Source: Sporosarcina sp. Marseille-Q4063 (GTDB lineage Bacteria > Bacillota > Bacilli > Bacillales_A > Planococcaceae). Taken from it: a stretch of 64,000 nucleotides of DNA. This document shows, one piece after another, positions 9,239 to 19,154 of the stretch. Every line of letters begins with the position of its first letter. Position 1 is the stretch's first letter. A model generated the notes under the pieces. It did not search any database. It worked only from the letters and a program-made list of their open reading frames with translations, and had not been told where the DNA came from. The stretch covers positions 3,467,001-3,531,000 of the forward strand of contig NZ_CP070502.1 of NCBI RefSeq assembly GCF_018309085.1. Direction: 5' to 3'. A program made the position numbers and the translations under genes.

Positions 9239-9359
9239 ATTTAGTGCTCCGTCGTTCGCTTTCCTGCGGGCGAGCACCAAGCCGCTTCCCTCGCTACGCT
9301 CAGTCCAGGGTCTTGGCTTTCTCGCTTTCCCGCGGGAGTCTCACGACTACGCACTAAAT
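9239..9359. repeat. GC-rich intergenic repeat, copy B (with terminal inverted repeats)
   Basis: The element has the same internal blocks as the other copies (CTTTCCTGCGGGCGAGC and CCGCTTCCCTCGCTACGCTC). Unlike them, it is bounded by ATTTAGTGC and its inverse GCACTAAAT. It lies in the non-coding 9141-9672 interval downstream of the oxidoreductase. Confidence 0.7.
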
Positions 9360-9602
9360 CTGAGAGTAGTGATATAAAAGATACTTCTTTATAGTAGTTT
9401 ACACTGATTTATTCTTAGAAGATCTAGAAGTTTCTATTGTTTAAGCGTGCTAGTAGTAAATCATTTTAACTTGCACGTTATATTATTAAAGTGCTATTAA
9501 GATTTGCAGGACAAAGATTTTTCTATTAAATGCCTTAGTGCAGATAGATTTTTATGTTGGGCAGATAGTAATAAATAGCTCCCTTTATTTAATAGAATCT
9601 GC
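9360..9602. other. AT-rich non-coding interval
   Basis: I see no supportable ORF, RNA or strong promoter between repeat copies B and C. The sequence is AT-rich with scattered short inverted repeats only. Confidence 0.5.
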
Positions 9603-9705
9603 AGTTGATTGTAGTGGAGGGTGTCGACTCCAACGGGATTAGCGGGACAGGTGAGACCCCGCAGTGGAGCATTGCACTGGACCCTTAAAATTGGACACTA
9701 TTTTT

Positions 9706-10518
9706 CTAAGCAGCGAGTTCGTATTTTTTCCGATAGCCCATTGGGCTTTTCCGCTCTAATCTGGACTTGATTCTTAAATGATTATAATAATAGATATACT
9801 GTTCTAGTTCCTCTTTAAAGTGTTCAAGATCATCGAACTCCTGCAGGAACAGGAATTCATATTTAAGGATTCCGAAAAAGTTCTCGATGACGGCATTGTC
9901 GTAACAGTTTCCTTTTCGCGACATGCTCTGTGTGATGTTGTATTCCTTTAGTATCTGACAATATTGTGGCATTCGATAATGCCAGCCTTGATCTGAGTGG
10001 ATCAAGAGCTCATCGTCTTCTTTTACGTATTCAAGTGACTGCTTTAACATTGTTTCCACTAAATCAAACGTAGGCCTCGATTGAAGCGTATAGGTAATGA
10101 TTTCGCCGTTGAACAGGTCTAAAATAGGAGAGAGATATAATTTCTGTCCAAATAATTTAAATTCTGTAACGTCTGTAACCCATTTTTCGTTGGGTTTTTC
10201 CGCTTTGAAATTGCGGTTCAAGATATTTGGGACTGCTTTCCCGAATGCACCTTTATAGGATTTGTACTTCTTCATTCGGACAATACATTGAAGCCCCAGG
10301 TCTCGCATAATCCGAAGAACTTTCTTCTTGTTTATCGTGTGTCCTTTTTCGTTCAGGACGTCGGTGATGCGTCGATACCCAAGGCGCCCTTTGTGTCGGT
10401 GGTAGATGAAGTTGATTCTTCTCTTCCACTTCCGGTCGGGGTCTGGCTGCTTGAAACTATTTACGATGTTGTAGTAGGTGCTTCTTGCAATACCGGCTAT
10501 CTTTACCATCTTGTTCAC
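9706..10518 (-). CDS. IS3-family transposase OrfB (DDE integrase domain)
   Basis: This is the catalytic part of the transposase, 270 residues from the GTG at 10518, with an rve-type RNase H fold. The DDE residues are visible: Asp in WVTDVTEFKLFG, Asp in LIHSDQGWHY, and Glu in NAVIENFFG, 35 residues further. An N-terminal HTH_21-like region precedes them (IYHRHKGRLGYRRITDVL). It lies in the -1 frame relative to OrfA. The open -1 frame reads upstream through KVIFLLRHEFPVNKM, which is the usual start of the OrfB part in OrfAB fusions. The GTG is therefore probably not the real start, and the protein is likely made by -1 frameshifting. Confidence 0.92.
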   Translation of the reverse strand: MNKMVKIAGIARSTYYNIVNSFKQPDPDRKWKRRINFIYHRHKGRLGYRRITDVLNEKGHTINKKKVLRIMRDLGLQCIVRMKKYKSYKGAFGKAVPNILNRNFKAEKPNEKWVTDVTEFKLFGQKLYLSPILDLFNGEIITYTLQSRPTFDLVETMLKQSLEYVKEDDELLIHSDQGWHYRMPQYCQILKEYNITQSMSRKGNCYDNAVIENFFGILKYEFLFLQEFDDLEHFKEELEQYIYYYNHLRIKSRLERKSPMGYRKKYELAA

Positions 10519-10544
10519 TGGGAATTCATGCCTTAGTAGAAATA

Positions 10545-11063
10545 TTACTTTCGTTTTAATCTTTTTGGTGATCTTTCTTCCTGAACTAAGGCTTCCAGCT
10601 TTTTTAGATAGGCATTCTCCATACGAAGATATTCGAGTTCTTTTTCCATGGCTTCTCTTGATTGGTCGACAAGATCTTTGGAAGTGCTTTTCTTTTGATT
10701 GCGAGATTTCATTGTAGAAGGCCCCTTTTCTTTTATTTCAAGGGCACCTTCACCAGCTGTCTCCCACCTTTTCTTCCACCTACGAACCATACTAGGATCC
10801 GGGATATGGAAAATAGCCGATGCCTCTCGAATAGAGTAATCCGTTTCATTGATAAATTGAATTACCCTTAGTTTAAAGGCTCCTGGATAGTTTGTATAGG
10901 GAAAATCGAATGCATTATCACCATGATGTCGAAACAGTAGCACCCAGTAACGAATTACAGAGTTGTCGACTCCGACCTTTTCTGCCAGGTCTCGGTAACT
11001 AATATTTTCATGTTCATAACGTTTGGCTACTAGAAGTTTAAATTCTTTTGTATACTTGGACAT
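10545..11063 (-). CDS. IS3-family transposase OrfA (helix-turn-helix and leucine zipper)
   Basis: This is a 172-residue DNA-binding protein with two helix-turn-helix repeats (ISYRDLAEKVGVDNSVIRYW near 22-41, and a second around IREASAIFHIPDPSMVRRW). A C-terminal coiled coil (EKELEYLRMENAYLKKLEAL) is used for multimerisation. A GGAGG site lies upstream of the ATG. In the IS3 family OrfA binds the terminal repeats and regulates transposition, and the OrfAB fusion is the active transposase. The stop lies 26 nt before the annotated OrfB start, with A-rich slippage-prone sequence just before it (about 10550-10585). Confidence 0.9.
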   Translation of the reverse strand: MSKYTKEFKLLVAKRYEHENISYRDLAEKVGVDNSVIRYWVLLFRHHGDNAFDFPYTNYPGAFKLRVIQFINETDYSIREASAIFHIPDPSMVRRWKKRWETAGEGALEIKEKGPSTMKSRNQKKSTSKDLVDQSREAMEKELEYLRMENAYLKKLEALVQEERSPKRLKRK

Positions 11064-11199
11064 TCTTTTTGGGCCTCCTAATATTAGATGGCGTGTCCAA
11101 TATTAGGGGGGCAGCGCACATCAGCGACCGAGGAGGCTCACCGCCCGCCCCGTGGAACGCGTCCGCCCGGAACGGAAATCAACGGTCTAGCAGCAAAAT

Positions 11200-11238
11200 C
11201 GAGTACTAGAATAATAAATCATTCAAGTACTCGGTTTT
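11200..11238 (+). terminator. Terminator-like hairpin downstream of repeat copy C
   Basis: CGAGTACT pairs with AGTACTCG and is followed by GTTTT. The same hairpin, slightly diverged, follows repeat copy D at 19103. It therefore seems to travel with the repeat. Confidence 0.6.
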
Positions 11239-11297
11239 AATTTTGAATTTTCACCAGCCAAGTTAGAAAGTATTAAACAAACTTTTTTCATTCATCT

Positions 11298-11312
11298 ATG
11301 AAAGCGCTATCA
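11298..11312. promoter_or_regulatory. cre (CcpA-binding) site upstream of the pectate lyase gene
   Basis: ATGAAAGCGCTATCA matches all 15 positions of the cre consensus WTGNAARCGNWWWCA. It lies 85 bp before the pectate lyase ATG, just ahead of a hairpin. It predicts carbon catabolite repression through HPr-Ser46-P/CcpA; ptsH is encoded in this window. Confidence 0.8.
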
Positions 11313-11314
11313 CC

Positions 11315-11349
11315 AACGAGAATCATATTAAGGTTCTCGTTCCTTTTTA
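11315..11349 (+). terminator. Intrinsic-terminator-like hairpin in the pectate lyase leader
   Basis: AACGAGAA pairs perfectly with TTCTCGTT over an 11-nt loop, followed by CCTTTTTAT. It lies between the cre site and the ribosome binding site, so it may attenuate leader transcription. It could instead end incoming transcripts. Confidence 0.6.
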
Positions 11350-11397
11350 TGAACAGTGTTCGCAATATTAAGAAATGACAACCATAGGAGGTTACAA

Positions 11398-14300
11398 ATG
11401 AAGAAGCATAGACGGTTACTTGCTGTATTTTTGATTTTTATTTTACTACTCCCTAATTTAAATGTTGCTAATGTAGCGGCGGAAGTGGAAAATTCTGCTG
11501 ATGGGATGATAGATATTTCGAGTGATTGGAATGGGAGTGTTTTTGGGAATGCAGGTGGTCAATCGAGCATCAACAGTGACAATTTTAGCATTGCAGAAAA
11601 TGCTGATGGCACAGTTACAGTTCATAGTTCTAATAATAAAGGAAAAATAGATAGTGGTACTGAAGGAATAGCTTATTACTTCAAAGATGTTCCTGTCGAT
11701 GGTGATTATGAATTAACAGCGACGGCGAAAGTCGATTCATGGAATTCGGATAATCAAGTTGCATTCGGGATTATGCTTAGAAGCAATGTATTGGAAAATA
11801 TAAATGATAGTGCCTTTACAGGTGACTATGTGGCAATCGGGAATATTCGTAATGAAATGAGAGGTTTCTATAAATACAAAAATCAAAACTTTGAGCGACC
11901 AAGTGACTTAGCGTTTGGCGGAGCACCGGCGGTAGATAATGTCTATGAACTTGGAATTAAAAAGACTGGTACTAATTATAAGATTAGTATTGATGGAGAC
12001 AAGAAGGAAATTAATGATTATACAGGTGAAATTAATTATGCTGGCCTGTTTACTTCAAGAAATACAACAGTCACTTTTAGTGACGTACAACTTGAAGTTG
12101 AGGAGCAAGAATTAATTACGAAACTTGGAAATTTAATTAGTCGTGCTAAAGCGATTTCGAATGAAGACGCGACGTACACTGAAAGTTCATTTGCAATATT
12201 GCAAGAAGCAATTATTGATGCTGAAACTACTTATGAAACCGTAGACCCGGAGGATGTGAATACCTTAACAACTGCCATCGCAGCACTTCAGAAAGCAATC
12301 GATGGATTAGAAAAAAATGCTACTGAGCCGGAACCGGAACCGGATCCAGAACCGGATCCAGAACCTGAAGATCCTGAAATCGATCCAGGCGATACAAGTG
12401 GCTTAGATGGAACAGACGGAATGGTCGGATTTGCGACTATGAATGGTGGAACTACTGGCGGTGAAGGAGCGAACGCCGTAACCTTCACGGTTAACACAGG
12501 TGCACAACTTCAAGATTTATTGAACAAAAAGAAGAAAGAATATAAAGATGTGCCGATGAAGATTTATGTGAAAGGGAAGATTACACCGGAAAACTCTCCG
12601 GGAATCAGCAAAATCGATGTGAAAGAAATTAAAGATGTATCGATTCTCGGGATTGGCAATGAAGGAGAGTTTGACGGCATCGGGATAAAAGTTTGGAAAT
12701 CTAACAATATTATTATCCGAAACTTAATCATTCACCATGTTCGAATCGGTGACAAAGATGCGATTTCAATCGAAGGACCTTCGAATAATATTTGGGTCGA
12801 TCATAACGAACTTTATAATAGTTTAGAGGTCCATAAAGATTATTATGATGGTTTGTTTGATGTGAAAGATAACTCGGAATATATCACTTTCTCCTATAAC
12901 TATGTTCATGATTCATGGAAAACGGGACTTGTCGGATATTCAGATAGTGACCGATTCGACCGAACACTTACGTATCATGGGAACTATTTTGAGAATGTTA
13001 ATTCGCGGGTGCCAAGTTATCGAGATGGCCATGCGCATATTTTTAACAACTATTATAAGAATGTATTAGAGTCTGGTATTAATACTAGAATGGGTGCCAT
13101 TGTAAAAGTTGAGAAAAATGTGTTTGAAAATGCGGTTGATCCGATTGTAAGTCAGTATAGTTCAGAAGATGGTTATTGGGATGTAGATGATAATTTATTC
13201 ATTAATAGTACGGGTAGCATGCCTACCACTTCCACTGGGGAATTTACACCGGCCTATGAATATGATCTTCTTCCTGTGAATGAAGTAAAGGAACATGTAT
13301 TAGCGAATGCGGGTGCCGGTGTATTGAACGGTGACGGCAGCAATGTTGGTGATGGTGATGATGAGGATGAAGAAACACCAGGAGAGCCAACAGATCCAAT
13401 CATTCCGCCAAATGAAATCACTACAGTTTATAGTGATTGGTCCGGAACGGTTTTCGGCGATGTCGGCGGGCAGGACAAAATAACGAAGGATAACTTTGAA
13501 ATCATGGAAAGCGAAGACAATACCGATACGGTGTTACTAAGGAGTTCGGGGAACCGTGGTAAAATTTCTTCAAGTTCAGATGGAATTGCTTATTATTTTA
13601 AACAAGTTCCCACGGATGCGAACTTTGAAATTACAGCAACGGCAACAGTCGAAACGTTTGATGCGAATAACCAAGTATCATTCGGCGTTATGTTGCGCGA
13701 TGACATACATGCTTATTTGCATGGAATTGAATACGGGGTCGGCGATTATGTTGCTGTAGGTGCGCTTGATCAGAACATGAAATCATTTACTAGATTAGAA
13801 GGGGCACTTTCTAAAGTTGATTTTGACAATGCGATTACCCCTCCGTCAAGTGGTGAAGTTTATGAGTTAAGTGTAAAGAAGAGCGGCAATCTAGTCACTG
13901 TTAAAATTGGCTACGAAGTAAAGGTAATCGAGAATTTTACAGGTAATATCAATTATGCAGGGCTCTTCACTGCACGAAACGCAAGAGTTAACTATACGAA
14001 TGTTAATTTGGCAATTGAAGGTGAAGTTGAGCTAGGGGATTGGGAATTTAGTGTGTTCGGTGATAATACGAATGATGAAAGAAACCCGGATCCTATATTA
14101 AATGAAGATGGTTTAGTTACTTTATATGCGGCGGGTGGTAAAATTTCTAGTTCTGTCGATGGAATCTCTTTCTATCATAAAGAGTTGCCAGCTAACGCGA
14201 ACTTTGAAATTACTACGAAAGCGACCGTTCATAAATTCGGAGCGAATAATCAAGTGTCATTTGGATTAATGGTTCGTGATGAAATCGGTGAGCATAGAAA

Positions 14301-17300
14301 TTCGAGCGGTCATGAATCGAATTATATTGCCGTCGGTGGTTTGGATCAATCTGTAAAAGGATTTTATAAGCATGGAACACAAACAAAATTGAATCCATTC
14401 GATAGCAATATCCCGACGCCGGGAAGCGAATATGATTTAACGATAAAGAAGTCTGGCGATACGTATGTTGTATCCGTGAACGGGGAAGACAGTGAGCCGC
14501 TAGTACTGGAAAACCTGTTTTCTGATGAAATATTTGCTGGCATCTATGTTGCAAGAGATGCGGAAGTTACGTTTAGCGACACAGAAATTAAGGTAGATAA
14601 TCGAAAAGTCGAAAGTCTATTTATTGATTCGGATAAAATGAAAACTGATTACTTAGTTGGAGAGGCGCTCGATGTAACAGGACTTGTCGTTACTGCGGAG
14701 TTTTCAGATGGAAGTTCAGAAGTGGTTTCGGATAAGGATTATATCGTTACAGGATTCGATAATCGTGTAATCGGCACAAATACGATTGCGATTAACTATA
14801 ACGGCGTTTCTGCGGCGCTTGATTTAGAAATACATGCGTTAACGGTTACCGATTTAACAATTAAATATTACCCGGTAAAAATGACGTATTACAAAGGTGA
14901 TTCATTTGATCCCCAAGGTTTAGTTGTTGTTGCCACTTATAATGATGGTTATAAAACAGCTAACCTATCAGAAGAACAATATAGTTTTTCTCTAGATGAA
15001 GGATATGTATTTGAAGAACCCGGTGATTTTCCAATAACGATTACCTCAACGGAAACGCCAGAGCAATCAATCGATTTTGATGTTTATGTTAAAGATGCAG
15101 ACTTAACGGCATTAGAAATTAGAGATGTACCTGCGAAAACGCTTTATTTCATCGGCGATGATCTGAACTTAGCAGGCTTGTCGGTGTATGCCAAGTATAG
15201 CGATGGCAAAGAAGTTCGGTTAACGCGGGATGAATTAAGTGTGTCTGGCTTTGATTCGGAAACTGTGGGAACTAAAACGATTTCGATTTTGCATAAAGGA
15301 CAGGAAGTATCTTTCCCGGTTACTGTTAAGGTAAAAGAAGTGGAAGGAATCGAAGTGACGAATTATCCGAAAACTACTTATACGATCGGTGATGACTTTG
15401 AAAGTAGCGGATTAGTCGTTTCGAAAGTCTATCATAATTCGGATCGGGATATCTTGCCGGAAGCCGAATATACAATTGATACAGCTAATTTTGATAATCA
15501 AACAGCCGGAACTTATAGTATTCGGATAGTTCCCGCTGATTCCAATCTAGCTTTGATTGATTACAAGGTTACTGTCAGAGAAAAAATAGAACCTGAATGG
15601 AAACAAATACGATTCGGCCAATCATCTTCTACAACTAGTAACTATATTGAAGTGCTAGAAGACGGCGCGATTAAACTTGTCGCACTTGAAGGCGGCGGAA
15701 AAATCACAGGGGACCACGATGGAATCACATTCTACTATACGGAAATTGATGCTGAAGAAGATAACTTTGTATTGTCTGCGGATATTAAAGTAGAATCTTT
15801 CGCGAAAACGCCATATGATGGTCAGGAATCTTTCGGAATTATGGCGAGAGATGTGAATGGACCAGCAAATGATTCAAGCGTATTTGCTTCCAACATTGCA
15901 GCAATTGGCGGGTTTAGCGGTGGAACACGCGAGCCGATTGGGACTCAGGTTTTTGCGAGAATGGGTGTCGTCGATCCTGACGGGGAAGGCAGTCAAGGCA
16001 TCCAGAAAATCATGTTGGATCCGACAAGGCCAGATGCGAATAATACTGCAGAGAATTATCGACTCACACTTGCAAAAACGAATAGTGGTTTCATCGGTAA
16101 AATAAATGATGGGCAAGAGGAAATCATTTATGAGCCTGAAATTTTAAAAGCGCAAGACGGAAAAATGTATGTCGGTTTTTATACGGCACGTTTAGCTACG
16201 ATTGAAGTTCGTAATATCGATTTGACAGTTACAGCTGCTGCGACGGACGCACCGAAAGTATCGCCTCCAGCCGTAGCAGTAACACCTGAATTGGAAGTAA
16301 TGTCTTTGGGCAAGGTTTCCAAAACGGATTATTCATTACTCGTTAAATCGAATGTTAATGGAACGGTAACGGTTAAAAAAGGACAAGAAATCATCGCGGA
16401 AGATGCGGATGTAGAAGCAGGGAAAGTTGTTGAGATACCGACGATGATTACTGATAATGCGGATACTAATTTTAGCATCGCTTTTATACCTGACGATACA
16501 CAGTATTTAACAAATTATAATAAAATCGTTCGGAACTTTACAGTAACGATGAAGACTTATGCGGAAGATGGCAATATTTATGTTTCGCCAGTTGGAACAA
16601 GTGCGAGCGAAGGAACTAAGGAATCTCCACTTGATCTAGATACCGCGATTGAATTTGTAATGGAAGGGCAAAAAATTATTGTCCTTGAAGGTCATTATGT
16701 TCGTACGTCTTCACTTGAAATCAAAAAATTTAATGACGGAACAAAAGATGCCATGAAATACCTTATTTCTGATCCTGATGCAACTGAACGCCCGCTTATT
16801 GATTTTGATAAAAAATCTGAAGGCGTCGTGCATAGCGGTAACTACTGGCATGTTGAAGGGATTGACTTTGCACGTTCTGCCGGTAATACGAAAGGATATA
16901 CGATAGGCGGAAGCCATAACACGATTGAAAATATCCGAACATTTGAAAACGGCGATACAGGTCTTCAAATTAGCCGTACGGATGTTTATGAAGAAGATAA
17001 ATCGAAATGGCCATCGTATAACTTAATTCTTAACAGTATTTCGTTCGATAATAGTGATCCGGCTGAAAATAACGCCGATGGTTTTGCGGCAAAACTAACT
17101 TCTGGTGACGGAAACATCTTCAGAGGAACAGTTGCTTACAATAATATCGACGATGGTTGGGATTTGTATACGAAAGTTGGAACGGGTGCGATTGGTGCCG
17201 TTCTAATCGAAGACAGTATTGCATTTAACAACGGAACATTGTCGAACGGTCATGTGGGCAGTGGCGACAAAAATGGATTTAAACTCGGCGGGGAAGGCGT

Positions 17301-18132
17301 CCATGTTCCGCATGTCATTAAAAACAGCCTTGCTTTTGGTAATGGGACGACTGGCTTCGCGAGTAATAGTAACCCGGGCGTTATTGCTGAAAATAATATT
17401 AGTGCGGATAATGGCACGAACTTGGGCTTTACAACTTATGGCGGAATCCCAACCGATTTCACAATCAATGGTTTCATTTCCATCAAGACGTCTGGTACGT
17501 CTAAGGATAGTTACCAAGCAGCATTGGAATCAAACCGAAACTATCTATTTAATGGATCGAAAACGGTAAACAAATCAGGAGAAGAACTTTCGGCTGAACA
17601 CTCGGCCGACATTCTCGGTGGTTTCGAGGATCTCTTTAATTTTGATGAACAAGGCCGAATTCTTTCAGTTAAGGAAAATCAGTGGGCCACTATTTGGGAC
17701 ATATATGATGAAGTTGTCGGATCTGAAGAAACACCAGTTATTGATGTAACTGAGTTAGAAGAATTAATTGCACAAGCAAAAGCGATTTCAAATGACAAAA
17801 AGAAATATACAGAAACGTCATTTGCAGCATTACAAGATGCCATTGAAGTAGCGGAAGCAGCACTTGAAACGATTGCTACTGAAGATGAATTGAATGTAGC
17901 GATTGCAGCGTTGATAGTTGCGATAGATGGATTGAAGAAAGCAACTGGTAACGGAAATGGAAACGGCAATGGCAATGGTAATGGAAAAGGAAATGGAAAT
18001 GGAAATGGAAACGGCAATGGCAATGGCAATGGCAATGGAAACAGCAATGGCAATGGCAATGGAAACAGCAATGGCAATGGCAATGGAAACAGTAATAGCA
18101 ATGGAAACGGAAAAGGCCACGGAAATCGCTAA
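11398..18132 (+). CDS. Secreted multidomain pectate lyase with PL1 and PL9 catalytic domains
   Basis: This 2244-residue exported enzyme starts at the ATG after AGGAGG; a GTG 42 nt upstream is in frame but lacks a site. Order: signal peptide (1-28); sandwich-like domain 1 (about 36-237); FIVAR (238-306); Glu-Pro linker; PL1 domain (about 342-635, with WVDHNEL at 466 and the [11 protein letters not shown] arginine motif near 537); sandwich copies 2 (677-878) and 3 (880-1068); four Ig-like Big_3-type repeats (1069-1400); a fourth sandwich copy (1399-1613); PL9 domain (about 1721-2103, with [10 protein letters not shown] carrying the probable base Lys, and DDGWDLY); FIVAR 2 (2115-2182); a Gly-Asn tail. 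PL1 and PL9 enzymes cleave polygalacturonate by beta-elimination, so it should release unsaturated oligogalacturonides for the adjacent importer. No LPXTG or SLH anchor is present. Confidence 0.93.
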   Translation: MKKHRRLLAVFLIFILLLPNLNVANVAAEVENSADGMIDISSDWNGSVFGNAGGQSSINSDNFSIAENADGTVTVHSSNNKGKIDSGTEGIAYYFKDVPVDGDYELTATAKVDSWNSDNQVAFGIMLRSNVLENINDSAFTGDYVAIGNIRNEMRGFYKYKNQNFERPSDLAFGGAPAVDNVYELGIKKTGTNYKISIDGDKKEINDYTGEINYAGLFTSRNTTVTFSDVQLEVEEQELITKLGNLISRAKAISNEDATYTESSFAILQEAIIDAETTYETVDPEDVNTLTTAIAALQKAIDGLEKNATEPEPEPDPEPDPEPEDPEIDPGDTSGLDGTDGMVGFATMNGGTTGGEGANAVTFTVNTGAQLQDLLNKKKKEYKDVPMKIYVKGKITPENSPGISKIDVKEIKDVSILGIGNEGEFDGIGIKVWKSNNIIIRNLIIHHVRIGDKDAISIEGPSNNIWVDHNELYNSLEVHKDYYDGLFDVKDNSEYITFSYNYVHDSWKTGLVGYSDSDRFDRTLTYHGNYFENVNSRVPSYRDGHAHIFNNYYKNVLESGINTRMGAIVKVEKNVFENAVDPIVSQYSSEDGYWDVDDNLFINSTGSMPTTSTGEFTPAYEYDLLPVNEVKEHVLANAGAGVLNGDGSNVGDGDDEDEETPGEPTDPIIPPNEITTVYSDWSGTVFGDVGGQDKITKDNFEIMESEDNTDTVLLRSSGNRGKISSSSDGIAYYFKQVPTDANFEITATATVETFDANNQVSFGVMLRDDIHAYLHGIEYGVGDYVAVGALDQNMKSFTRLEGALSKVDFDNAITPPSSGEVYELSVKKSGNLVTVKIGYEVKVIENFTGNINYAGLFTARNARVNYTNVNLAIEGEVELGDWEFSVFGDNTNDERNPDPILNEDGLVTLYAAGGKISSSVDGISFYHKELPANANFEITTKATVHKFGANNQVSFGLMVRDEIGEHRNSSGHESNYIAVGGLDQSVKGFYKHGTQTKLNPFDSNIPTPGSEYDLTIKKSGDTYVVSVNGEDSEPLVLENLFSDEIFAGIYVARDAEVTFSDTEIKVDNRKVESLFIDSDKMKTDYLVGEALDVTGLVVTAEFSDGSSEVVSDKDYIVTGFDNRVIGTNTIAINYNGVSAALDLEIHALTVTDLTIKYYPVKMTYYKGDSFDPQGLVVVATYNDGYKTANLSEEQYSFSLDEGYVFEEPGDFPITITSTETPEQSIDFDVYVKDADLTALEIRDVPAKTLYFIGDDLNLAGLSVYAKYSDGKEVRLTRDELSVSGFDSETVGTKTISILHKGQEVSFPVTVKVKEVEGIEVTNYPKTTYTIGDDFESSGLVVSKVYHNSDRDILPEAEYTIDTANFDNQTAGTYSIRIVPADSNLALIDYKVTVREKIEPEWKQIRFGQSSSTTSNYIEVLEDGAIKLVALEGGGKITGDHDGITFYYTEIDAEEDNFVLSADIKVESFAKTPYDGQESFGIMARDVNGPANDSSVFASNIAAIGGFSGGTREPIGTQVFARMGVVDPDGEGSQGIQKIMLDPTRPDANNTAENYRLTLAKTNSGFIGKINDGQEEIIYEPEILKAQDGKMYVGFYTARLATIEVRNIDLTVTAAATDAPKVSPPAVAVTPELEVMSLGKVSKTDYSLLVKSNVNGTVTVKKGQEIIAEDADVEAGKVVEIPTMITDNADTNFSIAFIPDDTQYLTNYNKIVRNFTVTMKTYAEDGNIYVSPVGTSASEGTKESPLDLDTAIEFVMEGQKIIVLEGHYVRTSSLEIKKFNDGTKDAMKYLISDPDATERPLIDFDKKSEGVVHSGNYWHVEGIDFARSAGNTKGYTIGGSHNTIENIRTFENGDTGLQISRTDVYEEDKSKWPSYNLILNSISFDNSDPAENNADGFAAKLTSGDGNIFRGTVAYNNIDDGWDLYTKVGTGAIGAVLIEDSIAFNNGTLSNGHVGSGDKNGFKLGGEGVHVPHVIKNSLAFGNGTTGFASNSNPGVIAENNISADNGTNLGFTTYGGIPTDFTINGFISIKTSGTSKDSYQAALESNRNYLFNGSKTVNKSGEELSAEHSADILGGFEDLFNFDEQGRILSVKENQWATIWDIYDEVVGSEETPVIDVTELEELIAQAKAISNDKKKYTETSFAALQDAIEVAEAALETIATEDELNVAIAALIVAIDGLKKATGNGNGNGNGNGNGKGNGNGNGNGNGNGNGNGNSNGNGNGNSNGNGNGNSNSNGNGKGHGNR
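17947..18129 (+). repeat. Low-complexity GGNAAY repeat encoding a Gly-Asn tail
   Basis: About 180 bp of near-tandem GGAAATGGCAAT-type hexamers encode alternating Gly-Asn with a few Lys, Ser and His. It forms the last 60 residues of the pectate lyase. Open frames on the opposite strand here are an artefact of the repeat. Confidence 0.9.
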
Positions 18133-18174
18133 TAGCGGAATGAAGGATGCACTGACAAAGTAAGTAATAAATAA

Positions 18175-18208
18175 ACCAGGAACCTACGAAGGTTCCTGGT
18201 CTATCTTT
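18175..18208 (+). terminator. Terminator after the pectate lyase gene
   Basis: ACCAGGAACCT pairs perfectly with AGGTTCCTGGT over a 4-nt ACGA loop, followed by a T-rich stretch. It lies only about 20 nt before the acetylesterase start, so read-through probably feeds that gene. Confidence 0.8.
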
Positions 18209-18228
18209 ACTAAAAGGAAGGTTTATCT

Positions 18229-18882
18229 ATGATGAAAAATAAAGTTACAATCTATTTAGCTGCAGACTCCACGGTCCGTGACTATGATTCAACTCGATTC
18301 CCGCAAGCAGGATGGGGCCAATTCATCGCGGACTATTTAACCGACGAGGTAATTATCAAAAACCACGCAGTTGGTGGTCGAAGCTCCAAAACATTCATCA
18401 CAGAAGGGCGTTTAGCCAAAATAGAAGATGAAATAAGCGCGAACGATTATCTTTTCATCCAAATGGGACATAACGACTCAACAAAAGATCGACCAGAACG
18501 CTATACAGAACCATACGGAAGCTATAAATCCTATTTACAGCAGTATATCGACGTAGCCAGAGCTAAAAATGCAATACCGGTTTTAATTACGCCTGTAGGC
18601 AGACTTCACTATGTAAATAATGAATTCTTAACGGACTTTGGTGACTACTGCAATGCAATGAAGGAATTAGCCGAAGCAAATGATGTATTCCTCATTGATT
18701 TGATGAAAAGAAGCATTTCCTATTTAACTTCAATCGGCTACGTAAATGCAAATGGGCTATATATGATTTCAGTAAACGGAACCGACTGCACACACTTCAC
18801 CGTAAAAGGCGCAAACGAAATGGCGAGACTCGTTAGTGAAGGCATGAAAGAATCGGCAAGTCTAGCAATGTATGTGAAATGA
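18229..18882 (+). CDS. rhgT: Rhamnogalacturonan acetylesterase, SGNH hydrolase
   Basis: This is a 217-residue SGNH/GDSL hydrolase without a signal peptide. The four conserved blocks are visible: ADSTV with the nucleophile Ser (block I), AVGGRS with Gly (II), GHND with Asn (III) and DCTHFT with Asp and His (V). The closest recognisable class is RhgT/YesT-type rhamnogalacturonan acetylesterase, which removes acetyl groups from galacturonic acid in RG-I. An AAAGGAAGG site precedes ATGATG. Lack of a signal peptide implies action on imported acetylated oligosaccharides. It follows the pectate lyase directly and complements the other esterase at 2910. Confidence 0.85.
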   Translation: MMKNKVTIYLAADSTVRDYDSTRFPQAGWGQFIADYLTDEVIIKNHAVGGRSSKTFITEGRLAKIEDEISANDYLFIQMGHNDSTKDRPERYTEPYGSYKSYLQQYIDVARAKNAIPVLITPVGRLHYVNNEFLTDFGDYCNAMKELAEANDVFLIDLMKRSISYLTSIGYVNANGLYMISVNGTDCTHFTVKGANEMARLVSEGMKESASLAMYVK

Positions 18883-18960
18883 ATAGTAATGAAATAGTAC
18901 AAGTGAGTCAACACAATAAGAAAATTTCACTAAATGACTTTCTATATTAATGGAATCTGC

Positions 18961-19090
18961 AGTTGATTGAAGTGTAGGGGGGCGACTCCCGCGGAATCAG
19001 CGAGACGGGCGAGACCCTGCAGGAGCGTAGCGACGAAGCGGCTCGGCGCTCGCCCGCAGGAAAGCGCCCCCCGAAACGGAAATCAACGGT
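18961..19090 (-). repeat. GC-rich intergenic repeat, copy D (short subtype)
   Basis: Read in reverse it runs ACCGTTGATTTCCGTTTCG, GCGGGCGAGC, CGCTACGCTC, GATTCCGCGGGAGTCGCC, CAATCAACT, the same order as copies A and E. It is the best template for reconstructing the IS-split copy C. Confidence 0.8.
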
Positions 19091-19102
19091 CTAATAAAAA
19101 AT

Positions 19103-19138
19103 CCGAGTACAGGAATTAATCCAGTACTCGGTTTTTTA
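19103..19138. terminator. Bidirectional terminator
   Basis: CCGAGTAC pairs with GTACTCGG. A run of A precedes it and TTTTTT follows, so it can serve the acetylesterase side and the minus-strand membrane protein gene. It is homologous to the hairpin at 11200. Confidence 0.8.
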
Positions 19139-19154
19139 TTAGACAACCCTTAAA

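Larger units (their letters stand above)
9673..11118 (-). mobile_element. IS3-family insertion sequence, 1446 bp
   Basis: The ends are imperfect inverted repeats: the left begins TGCACTGGACCCTTAAAATT and the right (reverse complement) begins TGCGCTGCCCCCCTAATATT, both continuing GGACAC. The terminal TG...CA is typical of the IS3 family. CAT at 9670-9672 and 11119-11121 is a direct target duplication. The element carries overlapping-frame orfA and orfB on the minus strand. Both frames look intact, so it may still be active. It sits inside repeat copy C. Confidence 0.9.
9603..11186. repeat. GC-rich intergenic repeat, copy C, split by an IS3-family element
   Basis: The left half is 9603-9672 and the right half 11119-11186. 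Joined at the CAT duplication they read GAGCAT-CAGCGACCGAGGAGGCTC. This lines up with the GAGCGTAGCGACGAAGCGGCTC block of copy D (18961-19090), and both end in ACGGAAATCAACGGTCT. The repeat was therefore present before the IS arrived. Confidence 0.85.

Noticed and set aside
17679..18120. Open frames on the minus strand within the end of the pectate lyase gene
   Set aside because: They are produced by the hexanucleotide Gly-Asn repeat and have no ribosome site or family match.
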